DNA of 52,203 nt from Candidatus Omnitrophota bacterium (GCA_015232535.1 JADFZM010000002.1:1-52203), one strand, 5' to 3'; counted from the stretch's first letter, positions 20,285-29,653 are shown. Notes: generated from the letters alone by a model not told the origin. A program made the numbers and translations.

Positions 20285-20360
20285 TTCGGTAGTCCGGCTA
20301 TCCTTTTTAAGGACCATGGATTTTGCGTCCCAGCATTACTGCTGGTTTGCCTTTATCGTA
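20285..20360 (-). ncRNA. Cyclic di-GMP-I (GEMM) riboswitch aptamer
   Basis: - strand reads ATAAAGGCAAACCAGCAGTAATGCTGGGACGCAAAATCCATGGTCCTTAAAAAGGATAGCCGGACTACCGA. It has conserved GGCAAACC, a P2 stem CCAGCA/TGCTGG with GTAA (GNRA) tetraloop, GGGACGCAAA, and AGGATAGCCGGACTACCGA. Confidence 0.9.
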
Positions 20361-20759
20361 AAACGACAAATATTTTATACATCCGTTTACAAGAATAGCA
20401 TTAATTTTCAATCTGTCAAGGGAGAGAATTTTAAAAAAGCCTTTTCCCGCTGATTTCAAATTACGAAGCTGCTAATCATAAGTGCTTGATATATAATAGC
20501 TTACAAGATAGAAGATAATTATCTACGTAGTTTAACAATGAATTAAAAAGCGTAATAAATAAAATTTATATTTTCACTGGGCTCAGTGTTCGGAATTCAG
20601 GATATTTCGTAATTCAAGCAGAAAAAAAAGAAAGGGCATGTATTTTGAATATCCCCCAAATAAAACTTAAGTTTAAACCGCCAATTGCTTAAAATCATAA
20701 ATTAATAGGCCCTTATTTTACAGAAATGATATAATTATTAAAATAAATACAAGGATAAT

Positions 20760-22442
20760 ATGGGTAAAAATAAATTTCCATTAGGGCAGCTTTTAATAGA
20801 GAAGAAGATCATAACCCAAGAGCAGTTGGATATTGCTCTTCGAAAGCAAAAGGAAACAGGAGAGCTTTTAGGAGCGACCTTGCTGGATTTGGGCTTCATT
20901 GATGAGGAAACGGTTTTCATTCCTTTATTAGCCGGCCAATTAGGGGTTGATTTTATAAGCTTTAAGGACCTGCAGATCAATCCCGAAGCGATAAAAAAGT
21001 TGCCCGCTAAATTCGCCAGCCATTATAATATAATACCCTGTGATTTTAAGGACAATGTGCTAAAGATAGCGACTACCCAGCCTCTGGATGTGCATTTGAT
21101 CGATGAGTTGAGCTCGGTGGTTAAAAGCAAGGTAAAGACTGTCTTGGCCAGCGAGAAGGACATTACGGAGGCGATAAGGCAATATTACGGTGTCGGCGCG
21201 GAAACGATCGAACAGATGATGGGTTCTGTTCAGCAATCGGCTGTCAGCGAGAAGGAAGTCGCCGGAATTGAAGATGAATCCGAGGCCTCGATAAGCAAAT
21301 TTTTAAACCAGATCATTATCGAGGCGTACAGGGATAGGGCGACGGATATCCATATCGAGCCTTACGAAGACGAGCTTAAAATAAGGTACCGTATCGACGG
21401 AATATTATACGACGCCAAGGTCCCGGCGAACATCAAGGTTTTCAAGGATGCCATAAATTCGCGCATAAAGATTTTATCAAACCTCAATATCGCCGAGAAA
21501 AGGGTTCCGCAGGATGGGAGGTTCAAAGTAAGGGTCAATGACCTTGATATTGACCTTCGCGTATCATTCCTTCCCACCCAGCACGGCGAAAGCGTTGTTT
21601 TAAGGGTCTTGAATTCCGCCCGCTTGTACGATCTCGAGGAACTGGGGTTCAATAAAGATGAGTTAAAGATAATAGAGAATATCCTCAAGCGGCCGCACGG
21701 GATAATTTTCCTCACCGGCCCCACCGGAAGCGGAAAGACAACCACTCTTTATTCATTCCTTTCCAAGGTCAATACCGAGGATAAAAAAATAATCACGATC
21801 GAAGACCCTGTCGAATACCAGCTAAAAGGTATAACGCAGATACAGATAAACCCTAAAGTAGGCCTCACTTTCGCCCAGGGCCTGCGTTCCATGCTCCGCC
21901 ATGACCCGGACATAATGATGGTCGGAGAGGTTCGCGATATCGAAACCGCCGAGATAGCCATTCAGGTTGCCTTGACCGGGCATTTGGTTTTATCGACCTT
22001 GCATACGAACGATGCACCAAGCGGGGTGGCGCGGCTTTTGGATATGGGAGTTGAGCCTTATTTGATAACCAGTACGGTGGAGTGCCTGATCGCTCAGAGA
22101 TTGGTCAGGGTTATTTGCCCCAGCTGCCGCCAGAGCTATATTCTGCCCGACGATGTCCTGGAGGAATTCGGCGAGGAAAAAGGAAAAGAAGTTATCGCCT
22201 ACAAAGGCAAGGGCTGTGAAAGCTGCCATTTCACCGGCTATATCGGGCGCGAGTCGATCTACGAGATCCTGGTCTTTAGCGAGGAGATACGCGGCCTGGT
22301 AATGGAAAGGGCGACGGCAAATCATATCCGCGAAAAAGCCGCAGCGCAGGGGATGAAAACACTTCTTCATTCCGGCTGGGCGAAGATCAAAAAAGGCATT
22401 ACTACCGTCGAAGAAATCTTCAGGGTAACAAAAGATGAATAG
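20760..22442 (+). CDS. gspE: Type II secretion / type IV pilus assembly ATPase (GspE/PilB)
   Basis: MshEN-like N-terminus; GIIFLTGPTGSGKTTTLYSFL Walker A; CPSCR...CESCHFTGYIGR zinc motif. Confidence 0.95.
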   Translation: MGKNKFPLGQLLIEKKIITQEQLDIALRKQKETGELLGATLLDLGFIDEETVFIPLLAGQLGVDFISFKDLQINPEAIKKLPAKFASHYNIIPCDFKDNVLKIATTQPLDVHLIDELSSVVKSKVKTVLASEKDITEAIRQYYGVGAETIEQMMGSVQQSAVSEKEVAGIEDESEASISKFLNQIIIEAYRDRATDIHIEPYEDELKIRYRIDGILYDAKVPANIKVFKDAINSRIKILSNLNIAEKRVPQDGRFKVRVNDLDIDLRVSFLPTQHGESVVLRVLNSARLYDLEELGFNKDELKIIENILKRPHGIIFLTGPTGSGKTTTLYSFLSKVNTEDKKIITIEDPVEYQLKGITQIQINPKVGLTFAQGLRSMLRHDPDIMMVGEVRDIETAEIAIQVALTGHLVLSTLHTNDAPSGVARLLDMGVEPYLITSTVECLIAQRLVRVICPSCRQSYILPDDVLEEFGEEKGKEVIAYKGKGCESCHFTGYIGRESIYEILVFSEEIRGLVMERATANHIREKAAAQGMKTLLHSGWAKIKKGITTVEEIFRVTKDE

Positions 22443-22461
22443 ATCAATAAGGGATAGGTAA

Positions 22462-23691
22462 ATGCCCGAATTCCGTTACAAAGCAAAAGAAGGGCCGAGC
22501 AAAGTGGTGGAGGGAGTTGTCGATGCCGGAAATGTTGATTTGGCCATCAGTAAAGTGATAAATTTAGGCTTGACCCCGATAGATATTTCGGTTAATACCC
22601 ACCACGAAATAAATCCTGCCAAGTCAGCCACAAAAGGAAATTTTGTATTTGTTAAGCGCTTTAAACAGAAAGACCTTGTCCTTTTTGCCCGGCAGATGAG
22701 CGACCTGGTGGGCGCGAATGTACCGATGCTTAAATCGCTCCAGCTCGTCGAAAGCCAGACCGGCAACCCTTATTTCAAAGAGATAATAAAGAAGATGCAC
22801 AAATATGTAGAGGACGGCGGTGCTTTATCCGATGCCTTATCTCAGGAAAAAAATATTTTTAGCCCCTTGTACGTAAATATGGTCCGCACGGGTGAATTAA
22901 GCGGGAAGCTGGATGTTGTGTTGAGCAGGCTGGCCGATTATATGGAGAAAGAAATGGACACCACAGGCAAAATCCGCTCCAGTTTGGCTTATCCGGGGCT
23001 GATAATGATAGTCGGGGCCTTAACGGTATTTTTTCTGCTCAGCTTTGTAATCCCAAGGATCTCTTCGATGTTTGATGATATGGACCAGGCTCTGCCGCTT
23101 CCGACGGTTATACTTGTAAAATTGGGAGTATTTTTTTCTAATTTCTGGTGGCTGATGATTTTATTGTTTATTTCAGGAGCCTATTATGGCCACCAGTATA
23201 TTTCATCCCAAAAAGGAAGGTTATGGTTTGATGTTTTGAAATTAAAACTTCCCTTCCTGGGAGAGTTTGTAAAGGTCGACCAGATCGGAAGATTTTCCCG
23301 GACCATGGCGACGATGCTTGAAAGCGGGGTACCGATAACTATGGCCTTGAATTCGGTCTGGCCGGGTTTGGATAATGTGATATTAAAATCAGAGATAAAA
23401 AAAGTCGCTGAGGAAGTTACGAAAGGCAGTAGCCTGCGCCTGGCGTTAAAGAGATGCTCTTTTTTTCCGGAGTTCGCTTTAAATATGATCTCGGTCGGAG
23501 AGGAGACCGGGCGGCTTGAGCAGGGATTCTACAAAATTGCCGATACTTTCGAGCGCCAGGCGGATGAGGCTGTCAAAACAACTCTATCTTTGCTGGGCCC
23601 GCTGGTATTGGTATTTATCGTCGGGATTGTGGGTATGGTTGTCATTGCGATGATCTTGCCAATATTTAAAATGAATCTGATAATCCAGTAA
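22462..23691 (+). CDS. gspF: Type II secretion / type IV pilus inner membrane platform protein (GspF/PilC)
   Basis: MPEFRYKAKEG; FARQMSDLVGANVPMLKSLQLVESQT; FSRTMATMLESGVPITMALNSV. Confidence 0.95.
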   Translation: MPEFRYKAKEGPSKVVEGVVDAGNVDLAISKVINLGLTPIDISVNTHHEINPAKSATKGNFVFVKRFKQKDLVLFARQMSDLVGANVPMLKSLQLVESQTGNPYFKEIIKKMHKYVEDGGALSDALSQEKNIFSPLYVNMVRTGELSGKLDVVLSRLADYMEKEMDTTGKIRSSLAYPGLIMIVGALTVFFLLSFVIPRISSMFDDMDQALPLPTVILVKLGVFFSNFWWLMILLFISGAYYGHQYISSQKGRLWFDVLKLKLPFLGEFVKVDQIGRFSRTMATMLESGVPITMALNSVWPGLDNVILKSEIKKVAEEVTKGSSLRLALKRCSFFPEFALNMISVGEETGRLEQGFYKIADTFERQADEAVKTTLSLLGPLVLVFIVGIVGMVVIAMILPIFKMNLIIQ

Positions 23692-23703
23692 AGTTCCTAA
23701 GTT

Positions 23704-23998
23704 CCGGGGACGCGTACCTAATTATGGAAATGAAAAAAGTAATATTCAAAATCCATGATGATTAGACAGAAGATATTATAAGGAGTTGACTAAGGTATTT
23801 ATTCTTGACCAGCGGTGAGTTGCGGGCAGTTGAAGCCGTATTTAAAAAGTTCTTTGTTATAACCGGACAGGGATTCTGCCTGACGCCTGCCTGGCGAAGG
23901 TTGGGGCGGCCAGGGGGAGTTCCGGGGATACGTACCCAATTAAGGAAGCTCAGGGGATATGAATTAGGTACGCGTCCCCATAATTGTCCCCATAATTG
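23704..23998. repeat. Short GC-rich element in direct and inverted orientation (CCGGGGACGCGTACCTAATTA-type)
   Basis: CCGGGGACGCGTACCTAATTA at 23704-23724; CCGGGGATACGTACCCAATTA at about 23922-23942; inverted GAATTAGGTACGCGTCCCC at 23961-23979; then TAATTGTCCCCATAATTGTC. Confidence 0.75.
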
Positions 23999-24093
23999 TC
24001 CGGGCAGTTGAAGCCGTATTTTAAAAGTTCTTTGTTTTACTCGGACAGTGATACTGCCTGACGCCTGCCCGGCGGAAGTTGGGGCGGCCAGGG
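23823..24093 (+). repeat. Pair of ~90-bp imperfect direct repeats (23823-23915 and 24002-24093)
   Basis: Both copies share GGGCAGTTGAAGCCGTATTT-AAAAGTTCTTTGTT-CGGACAG-CTGCCTGACGCCTGCC-GGCG-AAG-TTGGGGCGGCCAGGG. Confidence 0.85.
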
Positions 24094-24272
24094 TTAGGCG
24101 GGGTTGATAATTTTAATTCCCCCCACCCCCCATTGCTGGAGGGGGTCTTAATCGATGTTTTAGTTGCACATCGGGGAGGAAAACAACGGAAGCAACAATT
24201 TTTATAATGACGTAATTCAAGGATATTTAAGGTAAAAACAGGATAGAATTAGAAAGTAATATGGGAGGAGAT

Positions 24273-24719
24273 ATGCGTAAAGAAAAAAGGTCAGGATTTA
24301 CAATGATTGAAATCATGCTGGTAGTTATAATCATCGGCATCTTAGGTGCGATGGTTATGCCCAATATAACCGGAAAAAGCGAGCAGGCGAGGAAGGCCGC
24401 CGCCCGGGCGGATATCGAAGCTAATCTTTCGGCGTCCCTTGATCTTTACGAAATGGACAACGGCAGGTTTCCTACGACCGAGCAGGGTCTTAAGGGCCTT
24501 TTGGTTAAACCGACTTCGTCTCCCGAGCCGGCGAATTGGAACGGCCCATATCTCAAAAAGAAGAAGATGCCGCTAGACCCCTGGGGAAGAGAATATGTCT
24601 ATGTTTCGCCTGGAGCGCGCAATGAGGGAGAGTATGACCTTTCGTCTTTAGGCCGAGATGGAGTTGAAAGCGAAGATGATATCATCAATTGGGGCGAGAC
24701 TGGAATGCAAGGGGAATAG
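24273..24719 (+). CDS. gspG: Type II secretion major pseudopilin GspG
   Basis: MRKEKRSGFTMIEIMLVVIIIGILGAMVMPNITGKSEQARKAAARADI; YEMDNGRFPTTEQGLKGLL; PLDPWGREYVYVSPG. Confidence 0.95.
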   Translation: MRKEKRSGFTMIEIMLVVIIIGILGAMVMPNITGKSEQARKAAARADIEANLSASLDLYEMDNGRFPTTEQGLKGLLVKPTSSPEPANWNGPYLKKKKMPLDPWGREYVYVSPGARNEGEYDLSSLGRDGVESEDDIINWGETGMQGE

Positions 24720-24722
24720 AAT

Positions 24723-25244
24723 GTGGAAAGCCGAGAGAGGGTGAAAATATTTTTTAAAACAGGTAAGCGGATAAGAAGCGGTTTCACTTTAATCGAAATT
24801 ATATTTGTTGTGATGATCGTTCTAATAATCCTCGGCATTGCCCTGCCTAATTTCAGTAAGACATACTCCGGAGTACTTCTTAATCAAACAGCGCAGGATT
24901 TAACCTATTCTATGCGCTATGCCCAGTCTTTGGCTATCAATAAAGGTATTATGACCCGCTTGGTGGTAGATGAGAGTAAGGGGTCGTATTGGGCCGAGGA
25001 ACAATTAACCGATGATACGGGCGATGTAACCGATGATTTCGTAAAAGGGAAAGGGCGTTTATCGAGGCCCGTTCAAGTACAGGCGGATATTGAGCTGGAA
25101 TGCGAAGGCGGGCAAATTATGTTCTATCCCGACGGAAGCATAGAAAAAAAGAGGCTTTATTTATGCCGCAAGGAAAAGTGTTTTACCGTAACGACAAAGG
25201 AATTATGGGGACAAATAGCGCTTTTAAACGGAAAAGTTTTATAA
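24723..25244 (+). CDS. gspH: Type II secretion minor pseudopilin GspH-like
   Basis: GTG start; RSGFTLIEIIFVVMIVLIILGIALPNFSKTYSGVLLNQTAQDLTYSMRYAQSLAINKG. Confidence 0.82.
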   Translation: MESRERVKIFFKTGKRIRSGFTLIEIIFVVMIVLIILGIALPNFSKTYSGVLLNQTAQDLTYSMRYAQSLAINKGIMTRLVVDESKGSYWAEEQLTDDTGDVTDDFVKGKGRLSRPVQVQADIELECEGGQIMFYPDGSIEKKRLYLCRKEKCFTVTTKELWGQIALLNGKVL

Positions 25245-25246
25245 GC

Positions 25247-25678
25247 ATGGTTTTCCCTGGGAAGAGAGGATGCGGTAATAAAAGGGCATCCATGCTCATC
25301 GAGGCCTTGCTTTCGACGGTAATTTTATCGGTAAGCCTTACGGTAATAATCAGCTCGATAACGGCTTGTGTGCGTTCGATTGTTTACAGCAGTGATTACA
25401 CTGAGGCGCTTTTTTTAGCGGAAGACAAAATGCTTAAACTATTGGAAAAAGGATCGGTCGCTGTCAATCTTAAAGAGGAGGAGGCTTTTCCCGCTCCTGA
25501 CGATAGATTCAAATATATCCTCCAAACAAACATATCGGAATTCTCTAAGGCCGCCTCCGACCTGCCTTCCGAGGAGAAGATCAATGAGGTTGCCTTAAAA
25601 GTATATTGGGACTCCGGGAAAAGAAAGAACGCCCTGGAATTTAACACTTACCTGTTTAATTTGCCCGATGAAAAATAA
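25247..25678 (+). CDS. gspI: Type II secretion minor pseudopilin GspI-like
   Basis: In-frame start near 25247 (ORF track from 25100 overlaps gspH). KRASMLIEALLSTVILSVSLTVIISSITACVRS...ALFLAEDKMLKLLEKG. Confidence 0.68.
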   Translation: MVFPGKRGCGNKRASMLIEALLSTVILSVSLTVIISSITACVRSIVYSSDYTEALFLAEDKMLKLLEKGSVAVNLKEEEAFPAPDDRFKYILQTNISEFSKAASDLPSEEKINEVALKVYWDSGKRKNALEFNTYLFNLPDEK

Positions 25679-26387
25679 TAATAAATCATTCACCATGATC
25701 GAGCTTCTTTTAGCGCTAAGCATATTTGCGGTCATCGCCTCCGGTGTTTACAGTATTTTTTGGAGCGGATTGAAATTAAGCCACCGCGCCCAGCTCAAGA
25801 CATCTGTTTACAAAGAGGCCCGCCTCGCCATTAATTTAATGACCAGGGAGCTGGAGAATATGCTTTATTATGACTTCGGGGAGAAATATCCGAATAAAGC
25901 TTCTTTTTTCGGTACGGAAAGCAGCATAAGTTTCTTAACCGAAAGTGATGAAGGATTGAAAGCGGTGAGCTATTATCTGGTGTCACCGTCTGATGGCACG
26001 GCGCATACCGTTATTATCGGAGATATATACAAAAAAAACGTAGCCTTTGAGATCAAAGACGAAAAGCTCGAGCGGCTCAATTTTCTGGTGCGGGAAGAAA
26101 AACTTTTCGTCGATTACTTAAATAATGCGGAGGGCCAAAGCGGCAGTCTCGAGGTGGTTTCGGCAAATGTAAAAGAAGGCGGCCTGAAATTCAGTTATGG
26201 GTATTCGGCCGGGGGTGATAACACCTCTATTGTTAGGAAGGGCACCTGGAAGGGAAAATATATCCCTTCCGATGTAAGAATGGAAATAGATTTCATAAAT
26301 CGGCTCGACCCTAAGCGCAGTATGAATATCAAAAGAGGTGTTTTGATCTCAACGGGCTTCTTAGGGGAGGAAGAAGGGCCGCAATAA
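25668..26387 (+). CDS. gspJ: Type II secretion minor pseudopilin GspJ-like
   Basis: NNNKSFTMIELLLALSIFAVIASGVYSIFWSGLKLSHRAQLKTSVYKEARLAINLMTRELENM. Confidence 0.8.
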   Translation: MKNNNKSFTMIELLLALSIFAVIASGVYSIFWSGLKLSHRAQLKTSVYKEARLAINLMTRELENMLYYDFGEKYPNKASFFGTESSISFLTESDEGLKAVSYYLVSPSDGTAHTVIIGDIYKKNVAFEIKDEKLERLNFLVREEKLFVDYLNNAEGQSGSLEVVSANVKEGGLKFSYGYSAGGDNTSIVRKGTWKGKYIPSDVRMEIDFINRLDPKRSMNIKRGVLISTGFLGEEEGPQ

Positions 26388-26389
26388 AT

Positions 26390-27463
26390 ATGAGAATAAG
26401 GACGGGTAATAAATCCGGGGTAATTTTGATAATCGTGCTATGGGTATTGGTCATCTTGACTGTTTTGTCCTTAAGCCTGGGACGCGGCTCGAATATCGAA
26501 TTGGCTATGGCGAAATACGCGATAGGTAAAGCGCGGTCAAAATACATTGCCTGGGCGGGATTGTTTTATTCAGTTTATCAGCTTAAGCAAGACACTAAAG
26601 ACCCTGCCTCGGCCGCCGAAGACAATTTGTATTACTGCGGAATAAAAACGGATGATTCCGTAAATCCGGAGACACTTTTTAAAGACCACAAGGTGGAGGG
26701 AGGGGAATTCAGCATTTATTACCGACAAGAAGCTTCGGACAGCGGCAGAAAAAGAATTGTTTACGGCCTTTTCGACGAAGAGCGGCTGCTCAATCTTAAC
26801 GGCATAAACAGTTTTAACGTTCCGATCCTGGAAAGCCTTTTGACGGTTCTGGGCGTGGAACAGGAGAAAGCGAGGACTATCGCGGCCGCAGTTGCCGACT
26901 GGCAGGACGGCGACGATAATTTATCCGACGGGGAATACGGCGCGGAAAACGATTATTATTCGAGTCTGCCCAAGCCTTATCTTTGCAAGAACTCTGCCTT
27001 TAACTCTCTTCCTGAATTGCTGCTTGTAAAGGGGATGGACAAAGAGGCCTACTCTTTGGTAAAAAATTATCTGACCGTTTTACCTTCGCAGGGAGGGTTA
27101 AAGGTGAATTTTAATACCGCTTCATACCCCGTCTTACTGGCTTTGGCCATGGATTCCTTAAAAAGGACGGTTAATGCCACAGAGGAAGATGCCAGAAGCC
27201 TGGTTGAAAAAATGATTAAATACAGGCGAGGCGGGGACCAAACAGAATTTACCTCCGACGACAGAAAGGTGGATTTGACCGAGACCCCCGTTAATGCCGT
27301 TGAAAGGAATATCTTTTTGCAGATGAGCCGCTATAAGACCGACCGTTCGCAGTATTTCCGCGTACACTCACAAGGAACTGACTCGGCAAGAAAGATAAAA
27401 ACTAATTTGACAGCGGTCATAGATCGGGATGACAATAGTGTATTATATTGGAAGATTAACTAG
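26390..27463 (+). CDS. gspK: Type II secretion minor pseudopilin GspK
   Basis: KSGVILIIVLWVLVILTVLSLSLGRG; VYGLFDEERLLNLNGIN; NTASYPVLLAL. Confidence 0.88.
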   Translation: MRIRTGNKSGVILIIVLWVLVILTVLSLSLGRGSNIELAMAKYAIGKARSKYIAWAGLFYSVYQLKQDTKDPASAAEDNLYYCGIKTDDSVNPETLFKDHKVEGGEFSIYYRQEASDSGRKRIVYGLFDEERLLNLNGINSFNVPILESLLTVLGVEQEKARTIAAAVADWQDGDDNLSDGEYGAENDYYSSLPKPYLCKNSAFNSLPELLLVKGMDKEAYSLVKNYLTVLPSQGGLKVNFNTASYPVLLALAMDSLKRTVNATEEDARSLVEKMIKYRRGGDQTEFTSDDRKVDLTETPVNAVERNIFLQMSRYKTDRSQYFRVHSQGTDSARKIKTNLTAVIDRDDNSVLYWKIN

Positions 27464-27475
27464 GCCTAAGGTGAT

Positions 27476-28909
27476 ATGAATAAAGGGATTTCCTCAGTAA
27501 TAGAAATTACCGAATCGAGCGTTAAGCTTTTGCAGTATAAAGGCTCTTCAGGGAAGAAGGTGTTTTTAAGCGCGGATGTTAAACCTTTAGTTGATTTTAA
27601 TGATGAGGAGCTGGTAAAAAGTCTTAACGGATTCATAGTTTCGCGGAGTATAGGCTCTGGTGATTTGACCTTGATTGTCCCGCGAAAATTCGCCATTCTC
27701 AAGCAGATGAAGCTTCCCTCCCATAATGAGGCGGAGATAAAAAAAATGATCGGCCTTCAGCTGGTCAGCCAGCTCCCTTATTCTTTGGAGGATGTGATTT
27801 ATGATTATCTTTTGATAGAGAAAGACAGCAGCGGTTATTCGCGGGCCCTGGTGTTTGTCCTTCACAAAGATGTTTCGCAAAGATATATCAACCTACTGGA
27901 AAAAGTCGGATTAAGGCCGAACGTATTGACTGTCAGTTCGCTGGGGATCCTGGGATGGCTTAATTATCAGACGGAGATTCAATCTATCAACTTGCATTCA
28001 CCGGTTATCGTAGTTGATATTGATATGCAGCACTCAGAGATATGTTTCTTGAACAATCTCCAGCTGCTTTTCTCCCGTAATGTTGATTGGGGGCTGAGGG
28101 ACTTGAACGAAGATAATCCTATTGAACTTTTAGGCCAGATTGAATTAAGCCTGGAGGCTTATAATAAGGAAAACATGGGCCCGGCTGTGAAAAGGGTCAT
28201 GATTATCAGCTGCGAAAATACGGCTGAGGGGCTTAAAAAAAGGATCGAAGAAGAGTTAAAATTACCGGTGGACATACTTTATGCTTTAGATAACTTAACT
28301 TTTCAAAAGAGCTTTAATCTGGCGTCCATGAAAGATAACAGGTTAATTTCTTTAACGGTTGCTTTAGGCCATGCCTTAGAGAATGTTAAACATGCTCTGA
28401 ACCTGCTTCCGAAGGAGATACACGACAGCGAAAAAATTAAAAAGCAGACTAAAAAGGCCGTCAAGTTCGGTTTTCTATTTCTATCGTCTCTATTGTTATG
28501 CGCGGCTATAATGGCCGTTGACCTTTATCAGAGGAGAAATTATCTCAGGAAGATTGAAATGAAAGCCGAAGATATAAATCCTAAGCTCAAGGATGCTAAA
28601 AATAAACTGCAATTTGTGAAGTTTTTCAACGAAGAGTATAAAGGCCAGACCTCTGTCGCCGATATCATCGCCGGGCTTATTGACATAACACCTTTGGATA
28701 TTTCTTACCGTTCGGTTTATCTCGATGAGAACGGGGCTTTTACTCTCCAGGGATACGCCCAAAAAGGCGCGAGTGTAAACGACTTACAGTCTAAAATGGT
28801 GAAGTCGCCGATTTTTAAAGAGGTGAACCTGCAGTTCGCTACAAAAAGAATGACCTATAACATGGAATTAACCGATTTTAAGATAATAGCTCAAATAATT
28901 AAGAAATAG
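27476..28909 (+). CDS. GspL/PilM-like actin-fold assembly protein
   Basis: IEITESSVKLLQYKGSSGKKV; MKLPSHNEAEIKKMIGLQLVSQLPYSLEDVIYDYLLI; C-terminal TM followed by PilN-like region. Confidence 0.78.
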   Translation: MNKGISSVIEITESSVKLLQYKGSSGKKVFLSADVKPLVDFNDEELVKSLNGFIVSRSIGSGDLTLIVPRKFAILKQMKLPSHNEAEIKKMIGLQLVSQLPYSLEDVIYDYLLIEKDSSGYSRALVFVLHKDVSQRYINLLEKVGLRPNVLTVSSLGILGWLNYQTEIQSINLHSPVIVVDIDMQHSEICFLNNLQLLFSRNVDWGLRDLNEDNPIELLGQIELSLEAYNKENMGPAVKRVMIISCENTAEGLKKRIEEELKLPVDILYALDNLTFQKSFNLASMKDNRLISLTVALGHALENVKHALNLLPKEIHDSEKIKKQTKKAVKFGFLFLSSLLLCAAIMAVDLYQRRNYLRKIEMKAEDINPKLKDAKNKLQFVKFFNEEYKGQTSVADIIAGLIDITPLDISYRSVYLDENGAFTLQGYAQKGASVNDLQSKMVKSPIFKEVNLQFATKRMTYNMELTDFKIIAQIIKK

Positions 28910-28914
28910 CCGAA

Positions 28915-29451
28915 ATGATCGTTAGAAAATTTACCAAGCGGGAACAGTATATCGCATTCTTTTGCGCCCTGACGGGGTTTGTTTATCTGGGGTACTTAGG
29001 GGCATATATCCCATTTAAGAATGAGATCGAGGCTATCGACGCTAAAATCAGTACCGCGGAGGCGAAATTTAATAAAAACAGAGAGACAATAAAGGAAGCA
29101 GAGGAGCTGGAGGCTCAGTATAAAACATATATTTCAAAATTTGCCCAAACCAAGACAAACGAGCAGGAAATGTCCTCGCTGCTCGAAGAGATCGAGGAGG
29201 TGGCTAACAAGCTGGGGTTGAAGATCTCCGACCTTAAGCCTAAGAAAGTCCAGAAAGAAGAGTATTATAACCGTTTTTCGGTGACTTTGGCGATAGACAG
29301 CCAGCTGGTCGATATAATACATTTTATATATACCTTAGAAAACAAGCCGTATAATTTCAGCATTGATGAGATACGCTTTGACCAGGCTACCCGGGCCAAA
29401 TCCAGCGTAAAAAGCAATCTGGTATTATCCAAGATCCTTATACCCCGCTGA
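28915..29451 (+). CDS. GspM/PilO-like assembly protein
   Basis: N-terminal TM, coiled coil (FNKNRETIKEAEELEAQY) and a ferredoxin-like C-terminus (RFSVTLAIDSQLVDIIHFIYTLENKPYNFSIDEIRF). Confidence 0.68.
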   Translation: MIVRKFTKREQYIAFFCALTGFVYLGYLGAYIPFKNEIEAIDAKISTAEAKFNKNRETIKEAEELEAQYKTYISKFAQTKTNEQEMSSLLEEIEEVANKLGLKISDLKPKKVQKEEYYNRFSVTLAIDSQLVDIIHFIYTLENKPYNFSIDEIRFDQATRAKSSVKSNLVLSKILIPR

Positions 29452-29534
29452 TCAGGAAAAGTTTTCGAATAATTAAATAATGAAAAGCTGTTAACCCCGA
29501 TATGCTTAATGGGACTGTCGCGAAATACCGTTTT

Positions 29535-29588
29535 CCAGGTCACGGCGATAATGATCGATGTTAATAGCCTGGTTTTTTCTTTTCTTGC
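29535..29588 (+). terminator. Weak candidate terminator after the secretion operon
   Basis: CCAGG...CCTGG flanking a loop followed by TTTTTTCTTTTC; short stem and long loop. Confidence 0.35.
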
Positions 29589-29623
29589 AATAAGACTTCA
29601 ATTTTGTAACGCTCGGAAGTCCA

Positions 29624-29653
29624 TTGTTTTTTTTAGGGGAGGTATGGTATAAT
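29624..29653 (+). promoter_or_regulatory. Candidate promoter at the start of the lipid gene cluster
   Basis: TTGTTT (29624-29629), 18-nt spacer, TATAAT (29648-29653). Confidence 0.5.

Noticed and set aside
20440-20759. AT-rich intergenic region upstream of gspE as a second structured RNA
   Set aside because: No recognisable riboswitch core or strong hairpins; probably promoter and leader sequence only.
23981-24000. Possible CRISPR-like or tandem array (TAATTGTCCCCATAATTGTC)
   Set aside because: Only two short adjacent copies and no spacer-repeat periodicity; no cas genes in the window.
23805-24011. 68-aa ORF in the repeat-rich spacer
   Set aside because: Encoded almost wholly by repeat sequence (RRLGRPGGVPG...HNCPHNCPGS); no protein signature.
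25100-25246. N-terminal extension of the GspI-like ORF overlapping gspH
   Set aside because: The extension overlaps the gspH 3' end and lacks prepilin features; a start near 25247 gives a normal short leader.
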